Shown here one piece after another: positions 6,893-12,658 of a DNA stretch of 35,201 nucleotides (position 1 is its first letter; each line of letters starts with the position of its first letter). The DNA is taken from the IMG/VR virus record IMGVR_UViG_3300032087_004318, positions 1 to 35,201 of that record; one strand, written 5' to 3'. The stretch is from a virus. The translations under genes and the position numbers were made by a program. Under the pieces are notes generated by a model. It was not told the origin of the DNA and did not search any database. It saw only the letters and a program-made list of their open reading frames with translations.

Positions 6893-6981
6893 GCTGTTAA
6901 TTATTGTTGACAAGTATATAGCTGTGACGATATAAATAAAGCATAGGAATTACTTAATCACTTTCACAAGGGCACAGACAA
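6893..6981 (+). promoter_or_regulatory. Repeated promoter block, copy 2
   Basis: TTGACA 6907-6912, 18-nt spacer, TATAAA 6931-6936. The palindrome is changed in its left arm (ACAAGTATATAGCTGT) compared with copies 1 and 4. The leader ends in GGGCACA 5 nt before the ATG at 6982. Confidence 0.85.
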
Positions 6982-7200
6982 ATGAGCACAAATATTAAAA
7001 AATTTGAAATTGGAAAAACTTACTCATGCAGAAGCATCTGCAACTATGACTGCATTTTTTCCATCGTGGTTACAGACCGGTCAAAATGCTTTGTAAGCAC
7101 AGCCTGTGGCAAAAGGCTCAAGGTAACTATCAGAGATGGTGAGGAGACCGTAATGCCACAGGGCAGGTACTCAATGGCACCAGTAATCTCAGCAGCTTAG
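6982..7200 (+). CDS. Small beta-rich orphan protein
   Basis: 72 residues with YSCRSICNYDCIFS near the N-terminus, then alternating basic and hydrophobic strands and a YSMAPVISA end. I recall small phage and plasmid proteins with a comparable Tyr/Arg-Ser-x-Cys pattern and YSM-type end, but no function is known to me and this was not checked. It shares its first six bases after ATG (ATGAGCACA) with the gene at 5182, both directly after a promoter block. Start fixed by the block. Confidence 0.65.
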   Translation: MSTNIKKFEIGKTYSCRSICNYDCIFSIVVTDRSKCFVSTACGKRLKVTIRDGEETVMPQGRYSMAPVISAA

Positions 7201-7204
7201 GAAA

Positions 7205-7249
7205 TTAACCAGCCTCCTCACGGGGGCTAAAAACTTTTTAGTTTTTTTT
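7205..7249 (+). terminator. Cassette hairpin fused to intrinsic terminator
   Basis: A C/G-rich hairpin of the cassette type (7212-7227) is followed not by the GGGCACA box but by CTAAAAACTTTTTAG and a run of eight T. This is a spacer joined to a terminator, marking the end of the block-2 transcript. Confidence 0.7.
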
Positions 7250-7257
7250 ATGTCTCA

Positions 7258-7346
7258 GCTGTTAATTATTGTTGACAAGTATATAGCTGTGACGATATAA
7301 ATAAAGAATAAGAATTACTTAATCACTTTGCACGGGAAATAAAACG
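7258..7346 (+). promoter_or_regulatory. Repeated promoter block, copy 3
   Basis: TTGACA 7272-7277, 18-nt spacer, TATAAA 7296-7301, with the same variant palindrome as copy 2. Its 3' end has diverged: CACGGGAAATAAAACG replaces the GGGCACA box before the ATG at 7347. Confidence 0.8.
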
Positions 7347-7526
7347 ATGAAAAACCAAATCAAAAAAATTAAGTCTACTGTTTTCGACTATTACAACGGC
7401 ACAGCAGAGATTAACGAAAAAATGTACACCGTTACAATTATTCCTACTAAGGGGATGAAATTTACAACCACGCTAAGAGGCTTCAAAAACAATGTAGCAA
7501 ACGGCGTTATTGAATTAATTAAATAA
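7347..7526 (+). CDS. 59-residue basic orphan protein
   Basis: Starts at ATG 7347, directly after promoter block 3. The product is lysine-rich at the N-terminus (MKNQIKKIK), then probably two or three beta strands. It is more A/T-rich and asparagine/lysine-rich than its neighbours, which hints at a different origin. It lacks the GGGCACA box that almost all other cassette genes have. No function recognised. Confidence 0.55.
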   Translation: MKNQIKKIKSTVFDYYNGTAEINEKMYTVTIIPTKGMKFTTTLRGFKNNVANGVIELIK

Positions 7527-7530
7527 CGGC

Positions 7531-7578
7531 AACTCTAGGAATAAGAATTACTTAATCAATTTCACAAGGGCACAGACA
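7531..7578 (+). repeat. Truncated promoter-block leader (no promoter hexamers)
   Basis: Bases from AATAAGAATTACTTAATCA onward copy the 3' half of the promoter block and keep the GGGCACA box (7568-7574), but the TTGACA/TATAAA half is absent. The gene at 7579 is therefore read from block 3. The junction shows that the 3' half of the block can move or be retained alone. Confidence 0.75.
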
Positions 7579-7752
7579 ATGACTCCAGAGCAAAAAGAAT
7601 TTGAATTAAACAGACTACGCAACCAGTACAGGCAATGCGTTGAGCTTGGCATGACTGACTCAGCATGGCTCTATCGCAAAGAGTTTATTTTACTGCGTGA
7701 TAAAAACATTGTAGGCCAGCCTGACTGGTCAGAGTTTGAGGGCTTAGAGTAA
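7579..7752 (+). CDS. 57-residue orphan protein
   Basis: Starts 4 nt after a GGGCACA box. It is helical and charged (MTPEQKEFELNRLRNQYRQC), with two Trp and an acidic C-terminus. It has the look of a small helix-turn-helix hairpin or an inhibitor, but no family was recognised. The start is well fixed by the leader repeat, and the stop is followed at once by another cassette hairpin. Confidence 0.6.
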   Translation: MTPEQKEFELNRLRNQYRQCVELGMTDSAWLYRKEFILLRDKNIVGQPDWSEFEGLE

Positions 7753-7796
7753 TTAACCAAGCCCCTCAGGGGCGCATTTTTAGAAGGGCACAAAAA
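7753..7796 (+). repeat. Cassette spacer, copy 5
   Basis: Hairpin GCCCC-TCA-GGGGC at 7761-7773, TTTTTAGAA, GGGCACA 7786-7792, ATG 4 nt later. The loop is TCA rather than TCAC, with a matching change in stem length, as in the copies at 25694 and 25995. Confidence 0.85.
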
Positions 7797-8045
7797 ATGA
7801 AGATAAAACCAACAACCTGCTCATGCACAACATGGGTGGAAGTAGCAAAGAAAATAGAGCAGTGGCTACCAAAGTACCACACTGTCACTAATGAGGATTT
7901 AGCTGCTCTCATTGAGCCCCTATTCAGTGACCTGCACACCATGGCTGCTCTGGCTGATATGGCCAGTGAGGCAACCACTATCATGCTGTCAACGTACCTC
8001 AAGCAATGGCATGAGAATCCCCATTTACTAGATGAGGTGGCGTGA
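7797..8045 (+). CDS. Orphan cassette gene, helical
   Basis: 82 residues, with a Cys-x-Cys near the N-terminus (CSCTTW) and then helices (KIEQWLPKYH, then Ala/Met-rich). No domain recognised. It is the last gene with a cassette spacer in this island. The following genes are joined by 1-11 nt stop/start overlaps instead, so it heads a conventional operon of five small genes. Confidence 0.6.
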   Translation: MKIKPTTCSCTTWVEVAKKIEQWLPKYHTVTNEDLAALIEPLFSDLHTMAALADMASEATTIMLSTYLKQWHENPHLLDEVA

Positions 8046-8329
8046 TGTGGAAAAGCAGAACTAAGCATATTATCTCAGACATATCCAAGCGCAGAGTGTG
8101 GACTACCACAGACAACCAGTATCAGATCATCTACACAGAATCACTGTTGATGCCAAAGCCATGGAAGAAGCTGAGGAAGGATGAGCGCAAGAAGTACCTC
8201 AGGCCAGTGTGGCAGGCTTTTGTAATGCAGCCTGACGGTGACGGGTACACATGGCTTGTGCGTAAGTACTTTAGAACATTCAAAGCAGCAGAGCGTGCAA
8301 TCAAGAAGCACCAGAGGGGGGCAGCATGA
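8045..8329 (+). CDS. Small basic protein, unknown
   Basis: 94 residues from ATG 8045, overlapping the previous stop (TGATG). It is very basic (K/R-rich, especially about residues 38-50 and 75-90) with several Trp and Tyr, as in nucleic-acid-binding proteins. No named domain. The coupled start and shared operon with a zinc-knuckle protein and an XRE-type protein suggest a DNA- or RNA-related role, which is an inference. Confidence 0.55.
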   Translation: MWKSRTKHIISDISKRRVWTTTDNQYQIIYTESLLMPKPWKKLRKDERKKYLRPVWQAFVMQPDGDGYTWLVRKYFRTFKAAERAIKKHQRGAA

Positions 8330-8547
8330 AAGGCAAACAAAGAAGGCAGACAGGCTGGCGTGATTTTGGAGCCACCAACAAAGTGGGCACATGCCTCTGG
8401 TGTGGCTCAAAGATTGGAGCTAGAAAACCAACAGGCAAAACCCCTGAGCACTTTTGCACGCTCAGGTGCTCCTCTCAATTTGGGTCAAGCATGGCAGAGC
8501 AGGGTTATAAGTTAATTGATGATTCTGACAATAAGGGGGGTGCCTGA
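8326..8547 (+). CDS. Small zinc-finger-like protein
   Basis: 73 residues with CLWCG (about residues 23-27) and CTLRC (about 45-49), a four-cysteine arrangement fitting a treble-clef or zinc-ribbon knuckle. The N-terminus is basic (KGKQRRQ). It overlaps both neighbours by a few bases (ATGA and TGATG), so it is translationally coupled. Likely a small nucleic-acid-binding or protein-interaction factor. Exact role unknown. Confidence 0.6.
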   Translation: MKGKQRRQTGWRDFGATNKVGTCLWCGSKIGARKPTGKTPEHFCTLRCSSQFGSSMAEQGYKLIDDSDNKGGA

Positions 8548-8657
8548 TGTACATACAAAGCCCCATACTAATAGAAGTGATTACCCTGAGCGCCATGGCT
8601 CTCTGGTTAATCACAAATCTTTTCTTAGAACTAAAGGAGGTGTCAGGTGATCATTGA
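8547..8657 (+). CDS. 36-residue single-pass membrane peptide
   Basis: ATG 8547 overlaps the preceding stop. It encodes one hydrophobic segment (IEVITLSAMALWLITNLFL, about residues 9-27) and a short charged tail. It overlaps the following GTG-started gene by 11 nt and contains that gene's Shine-Dalgarno (AAAGGAGGT). Being short, it could be chance, but the overlaps on both sides and the clean transmembrane pattern support a real peptide. Confidence 0.4.
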   Translation: MYIQSPILIEVITLSAMALWLITNLFLELKEVSGDH

Positions 8658-8868
8658 CACAGACAATAAGCCAGCTGCTGTGGCTCAGGTCATTAAGGTC
8701 AGGAAGGCTAAGCAGCTATCTGTATATGAGCTGGCCATTAAAAATGATGCTGGTGTCAGTCAGCCCCACTGGTCTGATATTGAGGCTGGCAAAAAAGAGC
8801 CCTCTTGGGAGGTACTTTTTTTGATGCTTAAAGCGCTTGGCTGCAACATAAGCATAGTAGTAAAGTGA
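8647..8868 (+). CDS. XRE-type helix-turn-helix protein
   Basis: 73 residues from GTG 8647, with an excellent Shine-Dalgarno (AAGGAGGT) five bases upstream. The fold pattern is that of Cro/CI-type domains: VIKVRKAKQLSVYELAIK, then VSQPHWSDIEAGKKEPSWEV, then LFLMLKALG. The recognition helix would be around SQPHWSDIE. Probable DNA-binding regulator, possibly of the palindromic operators in the promoter blocks. That link is a guess based on proximity. A strong terminator follows. Confidence 0.7.
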   Translation: MIIDTDNKPAAVAQVIKVRKAKQLSVYELAIKNDAGVSQPHWSDIEAGKKEPSWEVLFLMLKALGCNISIVVK

Positions 8869-8890
8869 ACCACCCCAAGAGGGTTAAAGA

Positions 8891-8919
8891 GGATGAGCCT
8901 GCAAGCTCATCCTTTTTTT
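8891..8919 (+). terminator. Strong intrinsic terminator between convergent genes
   Basis: A perfect 8-bp stem (GGATGAGC / GCTCATCC, loop CTGCAA) followed by seven T. It ends the cassette operon and overlaps the integrase stop codon, so it may also act on the opposite strand. Confidence 0.9.
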
Positions 8920-9778
8920 ATGCGCACCGTTTGACCGTCACTGGCTTGGCTGGTTTAAGCAGAGCCCTTGGTGCAATGTAGTGTTTACGGGCAACCTCTG
9001 TGCCACTAACATGGCCAAGGCTACGGCTGGCAGCTTCAAGGCCGTCACGCTCAGCAACCATGGTGGCGTGAGTTTTCCTGAGAGCCTTGAGACCAACCCC
9101 CACCCCTTTCAGGCCAGCACGCTCAAAAGCCTTATCACACCAATGGCGTAAGCAGTCTTTACTCACTGGCAGTATGAGCCTCCTGTTGAGTGCTCCTGAG
9201 TAGTCACAGAGATTGACAAGCTCCTTGGTCACCTGAGCACAGTGCAGCTGCCCTGTCTTTTGCTGGATGAAAGTAAATACACCAGCACCGTCAATCTGGC
9301 TCCTCTCTAGGTGCCTGATGTCAACAGCTCTGAGCCCTGCCTGCAGCGCAAAGAGTATGGCAATCTCAGCCACTAGTGAACCATCAAGCCCAATGCTGAG
9401 CCTGCCTGATATACTGCGTGCAGCATCAAGCAGCCTGCTCACCTCATCCATGCTCAAGCTTTGAGGAGGCTTGAGAGTTAGCCTGACTTTTCTGATGCGC
9501 TTTGAGTGATAGGGAGCGCATAGCCCCAGCTCTGCTGAATAATTCCACATGACCAAAATGCCAGCCTTGCGGTTTTTAACCGTGGCCGTGCTGTAAGTTT
9601 GCTCAAGTTGTAAAATCAAATTGTTAACTGTGACCTCTGTGAGGTCTGCGACAGTTGGCTCATAATCAAGAAAGCCAGCAAGGTTGTTAATCGCAATTAA
9701 ATATTGCTGCTGGCAACCTGCACCGATTGCACGCTCTACTGTGAGCTGACTAAGCAGCTCCTTCAATGTCTTTTGCAT
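8918..9778 (-). CDS. int: Tyrosine recombinase (phage integrase)
   Basis: 286 residues, minus strand. The N-terminal SAM-like DNA-binding domain covers about residues 1-90. The catalytic domain has R150 (in LQAGLR), K174, the KxxR box K231-R234 (usual first residue is His), H256 (LGHVSG) and the nucleophile Y267. It catalyses site-specific integration and excision of the phage. The attP core lies just upstream at 9924-9975, the normal arrangement. The start is the only suitable ATG, with AGGA upstream. It is the only minus-strand gene in this half of the genome. A Lys instead of His in the HxxR box is tolerated in other phage integrases. Confidence 0.95.
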   Translation of the reverse strand: MQKTLKELLSQLTVERAIGAGCQQQYLIAINNLAGFLDYEPTVADLTEVTVNNLILQLEQTYSTATVKNRKAGILVMWNYSAELGLCAPYHSKRIRKVRLTLKPPQSLSMDEVSRLLDAARSISGRLSIGLDGSLVAEIAILFALQAGLRAVDIRHLERSQIDGAGVFTFIQQKTGQLHCAQVTKELVNLCDYSGALNRRLILPVSKDCLRHWCDKAFERAGLKGVGVGLKALRKTHATMVAERDGLEAASRSLGHVSGTEVARKHYIAPRALLKPAKPVTVKRCA

Positions 9779-9804
9779 TTTGCAAATATCCTAATAAGGG
9801 TCAT

Positions 9805-9824
9805 TGCATCCATGCTGCATCCAA
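9805..9824. repeat. Direct repeat near attP (possible integrase arm sites)
   Basis: TGCATCCA occurs twice, three bases apart, between the integrase start and the attP core. Short direct repeats here are candidates for arm-type integrase binding. Not proven. Confidence 0.35.
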
Positions 9825-9923
9825 GCGCGTGATTTTTTTATCGTCCGTCTAAAGCTCCAGCTTTAGAACAATCTTTTTTTACACTCCAGAGGTAAGGGTT
9901 GTGACATCTGTGATGCCACTATA

Positions 9924-9975
9924 TTCAGGTTCTAGTGCCCACTAGGGCGTGCAGGTTCAACTCCTGTCATCCGCA
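9924..9975 (+). other. attP: attP core: 3' half of a tRNA-Leu(CAG) gene
   Basis: The bases read as the 3' half of a leucine tRNA: anticodon loop TTCAGGT (anticodon CAG), 3' anticodon stem, long variable arm with a GCCC/GGGC stem, T-arm GCAGG-TTCAACT-CCTGT, acceptor strand CATCCGC and discriminator A. The 5' half (an acceptor strand like GCGGATG, D-arm) is missing upstream and no CCA follows. It is therefore not a functional tRNA but the segment of identity with the host attachment gene. Integration would restore the host tRNA 3' end. The exact core boundaries cannot be fixed without the host sequence. Confidence 0.85.
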
Positions 9976-9981
9976 CTGCAG

Positions 9982-10048
9982 CCACCGGCTGTGCCTAAAA
10001 ATTGCCTTTGGTGATTGTTCTTAACCAGTATTAGGCAGAGCACGGTGG
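9982..10048. repeat. Imperfect inverted repeat beside attP
   Basis: The left arm 9982-9998 (CCACCGGCTGTGCCTAA) and right arm 10031-10048 pair with only a few mismatches across a 32-nt loop. It lies between attP and the regulator gene. It could be a structured RNA end, an excisionase/integrase arm region or a transcription block. There is no T-run on the plus strand. Bases 9779-10101 carry no protein gene. Confidence 0.5.
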
Positions 10049-10064
10049 TTGTCTATGTACAAAA

Positions 10065-10082
10065 TTGTCAACTTTTGTAAAC
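10065..10082 (-). promoter_or_regulatory. Operator-like site upstream of the XRE regulator
   Basis: Read on the minus strand this is GTTTACAAAAGTTGACAA. It matches 10381-10398 and 18292-18309 at nearly every base. Each holds two TTGACA-like half sites one helical turn (10 bp) apart. Located just before the regulator start, it suits autoregulation. Confidence 0.6.
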
Positions 10083-10101
10083 TGAAAGGATGATAGCAAC
10101 A

Positions 10102-10341
10102 ATGATCACAGATGAGCAACTCAAGCAAAACCTCCAGCGCAACATCAGGCGGCTGCTGGATCAGACTGAGATGAGCCAAAGCGATTTAGCACGCGCCACT
10201 GGTGAAAGTCGCAGCAGGATAAGCTTAGTCGTTAACAGCTGCAGAGTTCCAAGTGCAGCCTCACTGGCTAGAATTGCTGAGGCACTTGACACCACAGTTG
10301 ATGAATTGATTACCAACCCCAAGCGCAAACGCTCAGCGTAA
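10102..10341 (+). CDS. XRE-family (CI/Cro-like) transcriptional regulator
   Basis: 79 residues from ATG 10102 (GAAAGGA 11 nt upstream; a further ATG at 10090 would leave no spacing). A full helix-turn-helix domain: IRRLLDQTEMSQSDLARATG, then ESRSRISLVVNSCRVPSAAS with the recognition helix, then LARIAEALDTTVDELI. It ends in a basic tail (NPKRKRSA). It is a minimal repressor or Cro without a cleavable C-terminal domain. It is flanked by two copies of the same operator (10065 and 10381), so it probably controls the lysis-lysogeny switch, itself and the csrA/replication operon. Confidence 0.85.
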   Translation: MITDEQLKQNLQRNIRRLLDQTEMSQSDLARATGESRSRISLVVNSCRVPSAASLARIAEALDTTVDELITNPKRKRSA

Positions 10342-10380
10342 AAAATACAGCGCACACTTATAAACTTTTTTACAAAGAGT

Positions 10381-10411
10381 GTTGACAAAAGTTGACAACC
10401 TTTGATATAGT
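10381..10411 (+). promoter_or_regulatory. Promoter with overlapping operator for the csrA-replication operon
   Basis: -35 TTGACA 10382-10387, 18-nt spacer, -10 TATAGT 10406-10411. The operator GTTGACAAAAGTTGACAA covers the -35 box and spacer, so a bound regulator would block RNA polymerase. It drives the gene at 10487 and everything coupled to it. The leader (10412-10486) contains a CACCAGC/GCTCTGGTG hairpin. Confidence 0.75.
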
Positions 10412-10457
10412 CTTTCTTGGTTAAGGATAATCACCAGCTGCCACGATGGCTCTGGTG

Positions 10458-10510
10458 TGACAAGGAAGTTACAAAGGAGTCAATCAATGTTGACGCTAAC
10501 AAGGAAGTTA
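10458..10510 (+). promoter_or_regulatory. Putative CsrA/Rsm binding sites in leader and start of csrA-like gene
   Basis: ACAAGGAAGTTA occurs twice (10460-10471 and 10499-10510). Between them is the Shine-Dalgarno ACAAAGGAG (10471-10479). All three contain GGA in an ACAAGGA-like context, close to the known CsrA target consensus (RUACARGGAUGU). Two sites bracket the start codon at 10487, a classical arrangement for autorepression of translation. RNA structure and binding are untested. Confidence 0.55.
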
Positions 10511-10744
10511 GGGCAGTCTCTAGAGCTTGAGCTCTCAGGGCTGGCCACAATGGTGGCCAGCGCTGCTGCCTCTAAAGCACGCTGTGGTGAATCTGATGCA
10601 GACATAGCTGAGAGCATTAAGCATCTGCTCCCAAGCCTCACAGTGAAACTATCTAAAGTGCGTGGCACCTCTGCCAGCATATCAATCCAAGCACCCCAGT
10701 CAGTTGCTGTAAGGCGCACTGAGATTGAGAAGGTGGAGCAATGA
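10487..10744 (+). CDS. csrA-like: CsrA/Rsm-family RNA-binding regulator with internal helical insertion (RsmN/RsmF-like)
   Basis: 85 residues from ATG 10487 (AGGAG 7 nt upstream; an in-frame GTG at 10457 has no such signal). The N-terminus MLTLTRKLGQSLELEL is CsrA strand 1-2, and the C-terminal part (about residues 51-80: LTVKLSKVRG, ISIQAP, VAVRRTEI) is CsrA strands 2-5. R6 and R77 match the two arginines that contact GGA in CsrA. Between the halves about 33 residues are inserted, including a helix (DADIAESIKHLL), a layout like RsmN/RsmF of Pseudomonas but longer. CsrA proteins bind GGA motifs as dimers and repress or stabilise mRNAs. First gene of the early operon and coupled to the next gene (ATGA). 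Confidence 0.8.
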   Translation: MLTLTRKLGQSLELELSGLATMVASAAASKARCGESDADIAESIKHLLPSLTVKLSKVRGTSASISIQAPQSVAVRRTEIEKVEQ

Positions 10745-10989
10745 GCCTGCCTGTGTTTTATGTAAAGAGAGATGCAAATGATTATGAGGCTTACCATGTG
10801 CGCTGTCTGCGTGATGGTGGTGCTGATGATTATGTATGCACTATTAATGAGTTCCACCTTGGGTGGTTCCTTTCTGAGTTTGATATGGAGTTTCTACGCA
10901 ATGCAGAAGATTGTGGGGTACCTGTTGCTCTGTCTGTTGATGCTGCTTTTGCTGGGATGCAAAAGCAGTGGAGGAGAAAAGCAAAATGA
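10741..10989 (+). CDS. Small early protein, unknown
   Basis: 82 residues, overlapping the csrA-like stop (ATGA) and the helicase start (ATGA), so it is locked in the operon. It has mixed helix/strand composition, rich in D/E and aromatic residues, with Cys near residues 22, 33 and 58. No motif recognised. Located between an RNA-binding regulator and a helicase, it may act in early gene control or replication, but the sequence does not say which. Confidence 0.55.
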   Translation: MSLPVFYVKRDANDYEAYHVRCLRDGGADDYVCTINEFHLGWFLSEFDMEFLRNAEDCGVPVALSVDAAFAGMQKQWRRKAK

Positions 10990-12608
10990 TTACAGCAAAG
11001 TGCCAAGGGGAGCGCATAGCTATAAGCTACACAGAGGCCACTGAGGCTGATGCCATTGCCTGCCAGCGGCTGATTGGCTCTATGGGGTCACCAGCACGGT
11101 CAGGAGCTGGGGCAACAGTGCAGGCAACCCCTGCCTCTGCAGCCAAGCTGCTCAGTGCTGACACCTTTGAGGTCAATGCCTCTGCTGGTGTAGAGATGCT
11201 TGCAGACCTCTGGGATGAGGGATTGAGAGCACAGGCCATGCCTGAAAAGTACAGGTCAAGCACAGAGCCATGGGCTCACCAGCTTGATGCTTTCAGGTTT
11301 GCATACTCAAAGCAGTCAGCTTTGCTGGCTCTTGAGATGGGCTGTGGTAAGAGCAAGGTTGCCATTGACCTGCTGACGGCGTGGGAGTCTAAGACGGTTC
11401 TTATAGTTTGCCCCAAGAGTGTGCTTGGGGTCTGGTCTAGAGAGTTTGCTGCTCACTATCCAGATGACTACAGCATCAGAGTCATGGACTCTGGCACTGG
11501 CAAAAAGAAGGCCAGCGTTATTGAGAGCCTCATTGACCTTGACGGTGAGGCTTGCAGGGTTGTGGTCATTAACTATGAGAGCCTCATATCAAAGCCAGTG
11601 GCTGCTGTGTGCACACGCAAATGGGATGCAATCATTTTGGATGAGTCCCACAAGATCAAAGCACCCACAGGCAAGACCAGTAAAATGCTTTTTAACATTG
11701 GCAAACGTGCACGCCACAAGCTCTGCCTCACTGGGACACCCATGCCACACAGCCCACTGGATTTATTTGGGCAATTCAGATTTTTAGATTGTGGGATATT
11801 TGGCACCAGCTGGGTCAAGTTTCGCAGCAGGTACGCTGTCAGCCACCCAAGGTTTCCCAATCAAATTCAACACTGGCAGAATCAGGATGAGCTGGCTGAC
11901 ATTTTTAATACACTGGCTTTCAGGGTTAAAGCATCTCAAGTGCTAGACCTGCCAGAAGCTCATCACATTAAATGGCCAGTGACGCTCAGCAAGACAGGTG
12001 CTGCTGTCTATAAAGACATTGAGACAGACCTTATCAGTGATGTTACCAATGGCACGGTCACAGTCACCAATGCTCTGACCAGATTGCTGAGGCTGCAGCA
12101 GATCACCAGTGGCCACATTAAAACTGATGACGGGCTGATAGCCAGCGTGTGTGATTCCAAGAGGCTGGCCATGCGTGAGATTGTTGAGGGTATTGATTTG
12201 TCTGAGCCTGTGGTGGTGTTCTGCAAGTTTACCAGTGACCTTGACGCTGTGAAGCAGCTGGCCAAAGACACTGGCAGACGTTATGGGGAAATTTCAGGCA
12301 GGAGAAAAGACCTGACTGACACAGGTGATATGCCTGATGATGTGAAGCTCATGGCAGTACAAATACAGGCAGGAGGCTGTGGCATTGACCTCACGCTTGC
12401 ACGGTTCGTGATTTATTACTCAATCGGCTTTAGCCTTGGTGACTATGAGCAGTCACTTGCCAGAGTGCACAGGCCAACCCAGTCACGCTCAGTGACCTAC
12501 TGGCACCTCTCATGTGCTGGCACAGTTGATGATGCTGTCTATAGGGCGCTGAGGAATAGGAAAGATTTAGTTACCTCAGTCATGGAGGAGCTTGGCAGTG
12601 CTACATAA
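10986..12608 (+). CDS. SNF2/DEAD-like superfamily 2 helicase
   Basis: 540 residues from ATG 10986 (GGAGGAG 9 nt upstream, ATGA overlap). Motifs in order: Q-like PWAHQLDAF (about 95-103), Walker A MGCGKS (118-123), DESH box (219-222), LTGTP (248-252), FCKF and AGGCGIDL in the second lobe, and motif VI QSLARVHRPTQ (about 500). It is an ATP-dependent DNA translocase of the type common in phage replication modules, probably for fork remodelling or recombination. The first ~85 residues are a lineage-specific extension. No nuclease domain is fused. Its ATPase motifs appear intact. Confidence 0.9.
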   Translation: MITAKCQGERIAISYTEATEADAIACQRLIGSMGSPARSGAGATVQATPASAAKLLSADTFEVNASAGVEMLADLWDEGLRAQAMPEKYRSSTEPWAHQLDAFRFAYSKQSALLALEMGCGKSKVAIDLLTAWESKTVLIVCPKSVLGVWSREFAAHYPDDYSIRVMDSGTGKKKASVIESLIDLDGEACRVVVINYESLISKPVAAVCTRKWDAIILDESHKIKAPTGKTSKMLFNIGKRARHKLCLTGTPMPHSPLDLFGQFRFLDCGIFGTSWVKFRSRYAVSHPRFPNQIQHWQNQDELADIFNTLAFRVKASQVLDLPEAHHIKWPVTLSKTGAAVYKDIETDLISDVTNGTVTVTNALTRLLRLQQITSGHIKTDDGLIASVCDSKRLAMREIVEGIDLSEPVVVFCKFTSDLDAVKQLAKDTGRRYGEISGRRKDLTDTGDMPDDVKLMAVQIQAGGCGIDLTLARFVIYYSIGFSLGDYEQSLARVHRPTQSRSVTYWHLSCAGTVDDAVYRALRNRKDLVTSVMEELGSAT

Positions 12609-12658
12609 AAAATACCCAGCGTTATATGAACTATTCAAAGCATTAAAGGAGCAAGAGA

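Noticed and set aside
5514-7796. Integron attC sites or CRISPR-like repeats between cassettes
   Set aside because: The elements lack attC core sites (RYYYAAC / GTTRRRY), no integron integrase is present, and repeat spacing follows gene length.
9890-9976. Complete phage tRNA-Leu gene
   Set aside because: Only the 3' half is present. The 5' acceptor strand, D-arm and CCA are missing, and the anticodon stem has a mismatch, so attP is the better reading.
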